A DNA stretch of 8,248 bases from Candidatus Sericytochromatia bacterium (GTDB lineage Bacteria > Cyanobacteriota > Sericytochromatia > UBA7694 > JACMQJ01), in the NCBI GenBank assembly GCA_014377055.1, contig JACMQJ010000526.1:1-8248 (forward strand). Reading direction: 5' to 3'. The notes under the pieces are model-generated. The model made no database searches and was not told where the DNA came from. It was given only the letters and a program-made list of their open reading frames with translations. The translations under genes and the position numbers were made by a program. Of this stretch, positions 5,740-8,248 are shown piece by piece (the first letter of the stretch is position 1; every line of letters begins with the position of its first letter).

Positions 5740-6648
5740 TTATCTGATAATACTAAAAATACCTTTTTTTGAATCTGAAATTGATCTCAAAATACTAGTT
5801 AATGACTGTATTGCTCCAGATAACTCAGAGGCTTGTTGTTGTGCTGTACTTAGAGCACCGCCCGTTAATCCTTCAAAGTCAACAATACCTACAATAAAAT
5901 CATAATGATTAATCCCTGATGCATCAGTAATAAATTCAAGTGAACCTTTATCTCCAGTTGTTATCGAATTTATAGTATTATTTTGGTATGTACCACTAGT
6001 AACAGGGCTGCTAACATCATTTAACTTATCGTTAAAATTAACTTTTCCACTAGGAGTATCTAGTTCGCCCATACCTTCTGCATTATTAACGTAGATTTCA
6101 CCAGTTTTATCATTTACTCTATATCTAGCACCTGTACTAGCTGTATAGTTCCATGGATTTAGTTTTACAACAGCTGCATTATAAGTAGTAATTTGTAGAG
6201 CTGTTGGAGAAGGAGGTAATGGCACAACTCCTGGTATAGAACCGTCCGCATTAAAGACAGCATAAGTTTTACTTACTTTAGGACTAGTTGTAACACTAGG
6301 ATCTTCATTTTCAATAACACCAGTTTCACCTGTAAACTCATCTTTCTTTACTCTTATTACCATTGGCTTACCACTAGAAGTACTACCATGATTAGTAACA
6401 GCATCAAATACATTTGATGTATTAGCTAAATGAGCAGTAGCTGATTTTGGTATAGCAGATCCAGCTGTAGTTAATCTAGTATTATAAGATCCATCTGTTA
6501 AAGTTTGGGCTGTATCACCAGCAAATTGAGCACGAGGAACATTTAATTTAGAGAGTATTTGTACCCTACTTTCATAGTTAGCTGCTAAAAGTAGCTGAAC
6601 ACCACCAATTGAGTTACCAGATAAGGCATTGGGAATGTATGAAACCAT
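5740..6648 (-). CDS. Cysteine-free protein of unknown function, possible surface or structural protein
   Basis: I do not recognise this 302-residue protein. It has no cysteine and one tryptophan (Trp166), and is rich in Thr, Ser, Asn, Gly and Ala. Residues about 14-40 (GGVQLLLAANYESRVQILSK) and 264-290 (LSTAQQQASELSGAIQSLTS) look helical. The centre (about 45-262) looks beta-rich and repetitive in character, with segments such as KTYAVFNADGSIPG and GARYRVNDKTGEIYVNNAEG. There is no classical signal peptide, lipobox or transmembrane helix. Helical ends around a beta middle, absence of cysteine and a hydrophobic-Arg C-terminus (FSIIR) recall self-assembling extracellular proteins such as flagellar axial proteins, but no flagellin motif is present and this is only an analogy. 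The ATG has an excellent GGAGG 7 bases upstream, suggesting high expression. It lies downstream of the TPR gene with its own likely promoter and ends at a strong terminator. Confidence 0.8.
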   Translation of the reverse strand: MVSYIPNALSGNSIGGVQLLLAANYESRVQILSKLNVPRAQFAGDTAQTLTDGSYNTRLTTAGSAIPKSATAHLANTSNVFDAVTNHGSTSSGKPMVIRVKKDEFTGETGVIENEDPSVTTSPKVSKTYAVFNADGSIPGVVPLPPSPTALQITTYNAAVVKLNPWNYTASTGARYRVNDKTGEIYVNNAEGMGELDTPSGKVNFNDKLNDVSSPVTSGTYQNNTINSITTGDKGSLEFITDASGINHYDFIVGIVDFEGLTGGALSTAQQQASELSGAIQSLTSILRSISDSKKGIFSIIR

Positions 6649-6655
6649 TTTTATT

Positions 6656-6660
6656 CCTCC
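6656..6660 (-). promoter_or_regulatory. Strong ribosome binding site of the cysteine-free protein gene
   Basis: GGAGG lies 7 bases before the ATG at 6646-6648. Among the genes in this window only the kinase has a comparably good site, so this gene may be well translated. It also fixes the start codon. Confidence 0.85.
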
Positions 6661-6715
6661 ATAAGAACAATTTTAATTATTAGACTAAAGTATATAACAT
6701 ATCTTATAACACAAA

Positions 6716-6744
6716 ATTATATACAAATAAACGATTTATCTGAA
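6716..6744 (-). promoter_or_regulatory. Putative promoter of the cysteine-free protein gene
   Basis: On the minus strand, TTCAGA (6739-6744, four of six to TTGACA) is followed after 17 bases by a perfect TATAAT (6716-6721). Transcription would begin near 6709, giving a leader of about 60 bases. It lies in the 156-base gap after the TPR gene, in which I see no GC-stem terminator, only an AT-only inverted repeat around 6780-6800. Confidence 0.45.
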
Positions 6745-6804
6745 TTCTAAAAGAAACTTATTTTACAATAAACAAACATTTAATATTCAAATATTTAATT
6801 CAAG

Positions 6805-7716
6805 CTAAACGCTCTTATTATTACCTATTCCTGTTAGATAAGGAGAGTCTTTTAGTCTATCATAAGTTTCAAGAATATACATATCATCTGGTGATAGTTC
6901 AACTGCTTTTTGACAAGTTTCTAATGCTTGGTCTGGTCTACCATCCATTTCGTATAAAATAGCAAGCATTTCTAATATTTCTGAGCTATTAGAATTTATT
7001 TGACAGGCTTTTTCAAAGATAGGTAATGCTAGTTGTCCTTCTTCCATTTCTACATAAATAAGCCCAAGACAAACTAGTGATTTTTCATCATCAGGATTAA
7101 TTGTTAATGCTCTCTCAAGTTGCTCAATAGCAATACTATATTTACCTTGTTTACGATATATTTCAGCTAAAGCATATCTTGCTTTAACATTTTCAGGCTC
7201 TTTTAAAATTATGTGTTGTAGATTAGCAATAGCTGCATAAAAGTCTTCCAATTTAAAATAAACAGAGCTTAAGAGATAAAAAGATTGTGTATGATTTGGA
7301 TCTAGTTGACATGCCTTTTCTAAAACTTTTTTTGCCTCTTCAAACTTGTTTTGATCTATGTATAGAACACCAAGATTAAAATAACTATCAACATTATGTG
7401 GATTTACTTGTAAAGATCTTTTATATAAATCTTCTGCCTCTTGACCCTCTCCTCTTGATTGATGTACTGATGCAGCGTTTGTATAAGCACTAAAAAGTCT
7501 TGGATCTCTGTCGGTCGCTTTTCTAAATGATTCTAAAGCTCCGTCAACAAATCCTTTTAATAACTTTATTATTCCATAATTATTATATGCAGCCGCAAGC
7601 TTATCATCTATCTCTATAGCTTTTATAAATGCCTCTTCAGCCTCATCATCTTTATTTTCTTTTAAAAGCTCAATGCCCTTATTTAAATATTCGATAGCTT
7701 CTGGATTATAATTCAT
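6805..7716 (-). CDS. TPR-repeat protein (eight tandem tetratricopeptide repeats)
   Basis: The 303-residue protein is built almost wholly of about eight 34-residue TPR units covering residues 5-278. Each shows the TPR signature (A/L-G-Y at 8/11, A at 20, hydrophobic-A-hydrophobic, then P at 32), for example VDSYFNLGVLYIDQNKFEEA and VKARYALAEIYRKQGKYSIA. A short non-TPR tail (MYILETYDRLKDSPYLTGIG onward) ends the protein. TPR solenoids bind partner proteins; no enzymatic domain, signal peptide or membrane segment is present, so a cytoplasmic scaffold or adaptor is likely. The partner is unknown. I chose ATG 7714-7716, which has AAGGGG 8 bases upstream. An in-frame GTG at 7738-7740 would add eight residues (MIFQGVVF), but it lacks a ribosome binding site and lies upstream of the likely transcription start. 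The unknown cysteine-free gene lies 156 bases downstream on the same strand. Confidence 0.93.
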   Translation of the reverse strand: MNYNPEAIEYLNKGIELLKENKDDEAEEAFIKAIEIDDKLAAAYNNYGIIKLLKGFVDGALESFRKATDRDPRLFSAYTNAASVHQSRGEGQEAEDLYKRSLQVNPHNVDSYFNLGVLYIDQNKFEEAKKVLEKACQLDPNHTQSFYLLSSVYFKLEDFYAAIANLQHIILKEPENVKARYALAEIYRKQGKYSIAIEQLERALTINPDDEKSLVCLGLIYVEMEEGQLALPIFEKACQINSNSSEILEMLAILYEMDGRPDQALETCQKAVELSPDDMYILETYDRLKDSPYLTGIGNNKSV

Positions 7717-7741
7717 AAAAACGACCCCTTGAAAAATCACA

Positions 7742-7770
7742 AATAGAATTTGATTTACATAACCTGTCTA
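7742..7770 (-). promoter_or_regulatory. Putative promoter of the TPR gene, -35 inside the GC-rich element
   Basis: On the minus strand TAGACA (7765-7770, five of six to TTGACA) is followed after 17 bases by TCTATT (7742-7747, four of six to TATAAT). Transcription would start near 7735, 20 bases before the ATG. The -35 box coincides with the inner end of the GC-rich repeat element. Confidence 0.3.
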
Positions 7771-7834
7771 CAGAAAACCAGACGGGCTTGCCTTCAGGAT
7801 GAATACTTCGACAAGCTCAGCAACCATGTGGACA
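7763..7834. repeat. GC-rich intergenic repeat-like element with imperfect inverted ends
   Basis: Within 7763-7833, 36 of 71 bases are G or C, against about 12 of 67 in the next stretch to 7900. The ends TGTCTAC (7765-7771) and GTGGACA (7828-7834) are inverted with one mismatch. Two competing hairpins share GGG at 7784-7786: CCTGTCT (7763-7769) with AGACGGG (7780-7786), and GGGCTTG (7784-7790) with CAAGCTC (7812-7818), each with one G-U pair on the plus strand. The core CTTCGACAAGCTCAGCAACC resembles a string I recall as a recurrent intergenic repeat in diverse bacteria. The minus strand could encode a 19-residue peptide (7768-7827, MVAELVEVF...), probably incidental. No target-site duplication or transposase is visible. 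Confidence 0.65.
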
Positions 7835-8104
7835 AAATATTAGTAATTTCAAATCCTGATAGTAAGAGTATAATTTAAATTATTATTTATCGCAATATCT
7901 TTAATAAAATGATAGCAACAATAGAAAAAGTTGAAATAGAAACTATCTTTGGTGTAAATAACAATACAGTGAAGATTTTAATATACTTACCAATTAAAAG
8001 AAACCTAGTTAAAATTAAATTGTAAAAATATTAATAAAAAAAGGCTTCTATGATAATTATGACATACTGTCTGAGAAAGCAAACATTAGATAAAATATTA
8101 GAAT
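7835..8104. other. AT-rich intergenic region without a supported gene
   Basis: This stretch lies between the GC-rich element and the stop codon of the gene at the right edge. It contains a plus-strand TATAAT (7869-7874) with a poor -35 and open frames of 38 and 27 codons. These have no ribosome binding site and have the Ile/Lys/Asn composition expected of random AT-rich DNA. The only likely functional item is the terminator-like hairpin at 8036-8080. Confidence 0.5.
8036..8080 (-). terminator. Possible intrinsic terminator of the gene at the right edge
   Basis: Read on the minus strand, GCTTTCT (8074-8080) pairs with AGAAGC (8044-8049) with one bulged base, and a C plus seven Ts follow (8036-8043). 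A small GACA-GTA-TGTC hairpin lies inside the loop. It begins 24 bases after the stop codon of the partial gene. The stem is short and the loop long, so the call is tentative. Confidence 0.35.
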
Positions 8105-8248
8105 TTAAAAATCCCTTAAAGAAATTTTTTTAGATATAGTAATATCGATATTTTCGTCACAAGGTAAAATTAATTTCAGAAATTTAAGCAGAGATGGCAA
8201 GAACTCAAAATCAGAAACAGGTTCAGAAATATCAGCTTTAGCTATAAT
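8105..8248 (-). CDS. C-terminal 47 residues of an unidentified protein (cut by window edge)
   Basis: Read from the right edge on the minus strand, one frame is open for 47 codons to a TAA at 8105-8107. The peptide runs IIAKADISEPVSDFEFLPSL, then LKFLKLILPCDENIDITISK and KISLRDF. It has a mixed, protein-like composition rather than the Ile/Lys/Asn bias of random AT-rich frames, and a terminator-like hairpin follows. I cannot assign a family: the fragment has one amphipathic or hydrophobic segment (about 18-29) and a polar, possibly beta-strand end. The gene continues outside the window and points towards the TPR gene, 388 bases away. Confidence 0.55.
   Translation of the reverse strand: MIAKADISEPVSDFEFLPSLLKFLKLILPCDENIDITISKKISLRDF

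Noticed and set aside
6780..6800. AT-only inverted repeat around AATATT-CA-AATATT after the TPR gene
   Set aside because: It lacks a GC stem and a T-run, so it is not supported as a terminator.
7717..7740. GTG start adding eight residues to the TPR protein
   Set aside because: There is no ribosome binding site before it, while the ATG at 7716 has AAGGGG upstream and fits the TPR boundary.
7909..8025. Plus-strand frame of 38 codons (MIATIEKVEIE...) in the right intergenic region
   Set aside because: It has no ribosome binding site, and its length and Ile/Lys/Asn composition are expected by chance in AT-rich DNA. The TATAAT at 7869 has no good -35.
8050..8133. Plus-strand frame of 27 codons (MIIMTYCLRK...)
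   Set aside because: It is too short, has no ribosome binding site, and overlaps the candidate terminator and the partial minus-strand gene.
8141..8152. Perfect 12-bp palindrome AATATCGATATT
   Set aside because: It lies inside the probable coding end of the partial gene and is AT-rich; a chance occurrence is likely.

Overview
The window is a strongly AT-rich stretch of bacterial chromosome with eight recognisable protein-coding regions, two of them cut by the window edges. The response regulator C-terminus (DNA-binding wing ending HIRWLREKIE...TVRGFGYRLGG) resembles the RpaB/PhoB-type regulators of Cyanobacteria and their non-photosynthetic relatives. An AT-rich genome, Shine-Dalgarno-led genes and a secreted lipoprotein fit a Melainabacteria/Vampirovibrionia-like organism, but an AT-rich Clostridium-like bacterium cannot be excluded from this window alone. 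I saw no tRNA, rRNA, CRISPR array, transposase or phage gene.

Left part (1-3037), all on the minus strand and read right to left: an OmpR/PhoB-type response regulator, a soluble PAS-containing histidine kinase and tRNA(Ile)-lysidine synthetase TilS form a tight operon (gaps of 4 and 6 bases). After a 126-base gap comes the N-terminus of a UDP-glucose 6-dehydrogenase that runs off the left edge. Kinase and tilS both start with TTG. The kinase's ribosome binding site is formed by the last two codons of the regulator gene. The first codons of tilS carry a perfect 20-bp inverted repeat, the most striking structural signal in the window.

Middle (3038-5726): a 523-base divergent intergenic region with several CTTAAC motifs and other small repeats separates the operon from two plus-strand genes, a predicted lipoprotein with a Ser/Thr/Asn-rich tether and a beta-propeller-like domain, and the circularly permuted ribosome-assembly GTPase RbgA/YlqF. 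A short hairpin with A and T tracts on either side sits between rbgA and the convergent next gene and can act as a terminator in both directions.

Right part (5740-8248), minus strand: a cysteine-free protein of unknown function with a strong ribosome binding site, an eight-repeat TPR protein, and at the right edge the C-terminal end of an unidentified gene followed by a possible terminator. Between the last two lies an approximately 70-bp GC-rich element with imperfect inverted ends, containing the string CTTCGACAAGCTCAGCAACC. I recognise this as resembling a family of dispersed intergenic repeats; it contrasts sharply with its AT-rich surroundings.

The genes serve separate jobs: signal transduction, tRNA modification, nucleotide-sugar synthesis, ribosome assembly, cell-surface proteins and a TPR scaffold. 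No single new multi-gene system is evident. The items most worth following are the tilS inverted repeat, the GC-rich element, and the cysteine-free unknown protein.
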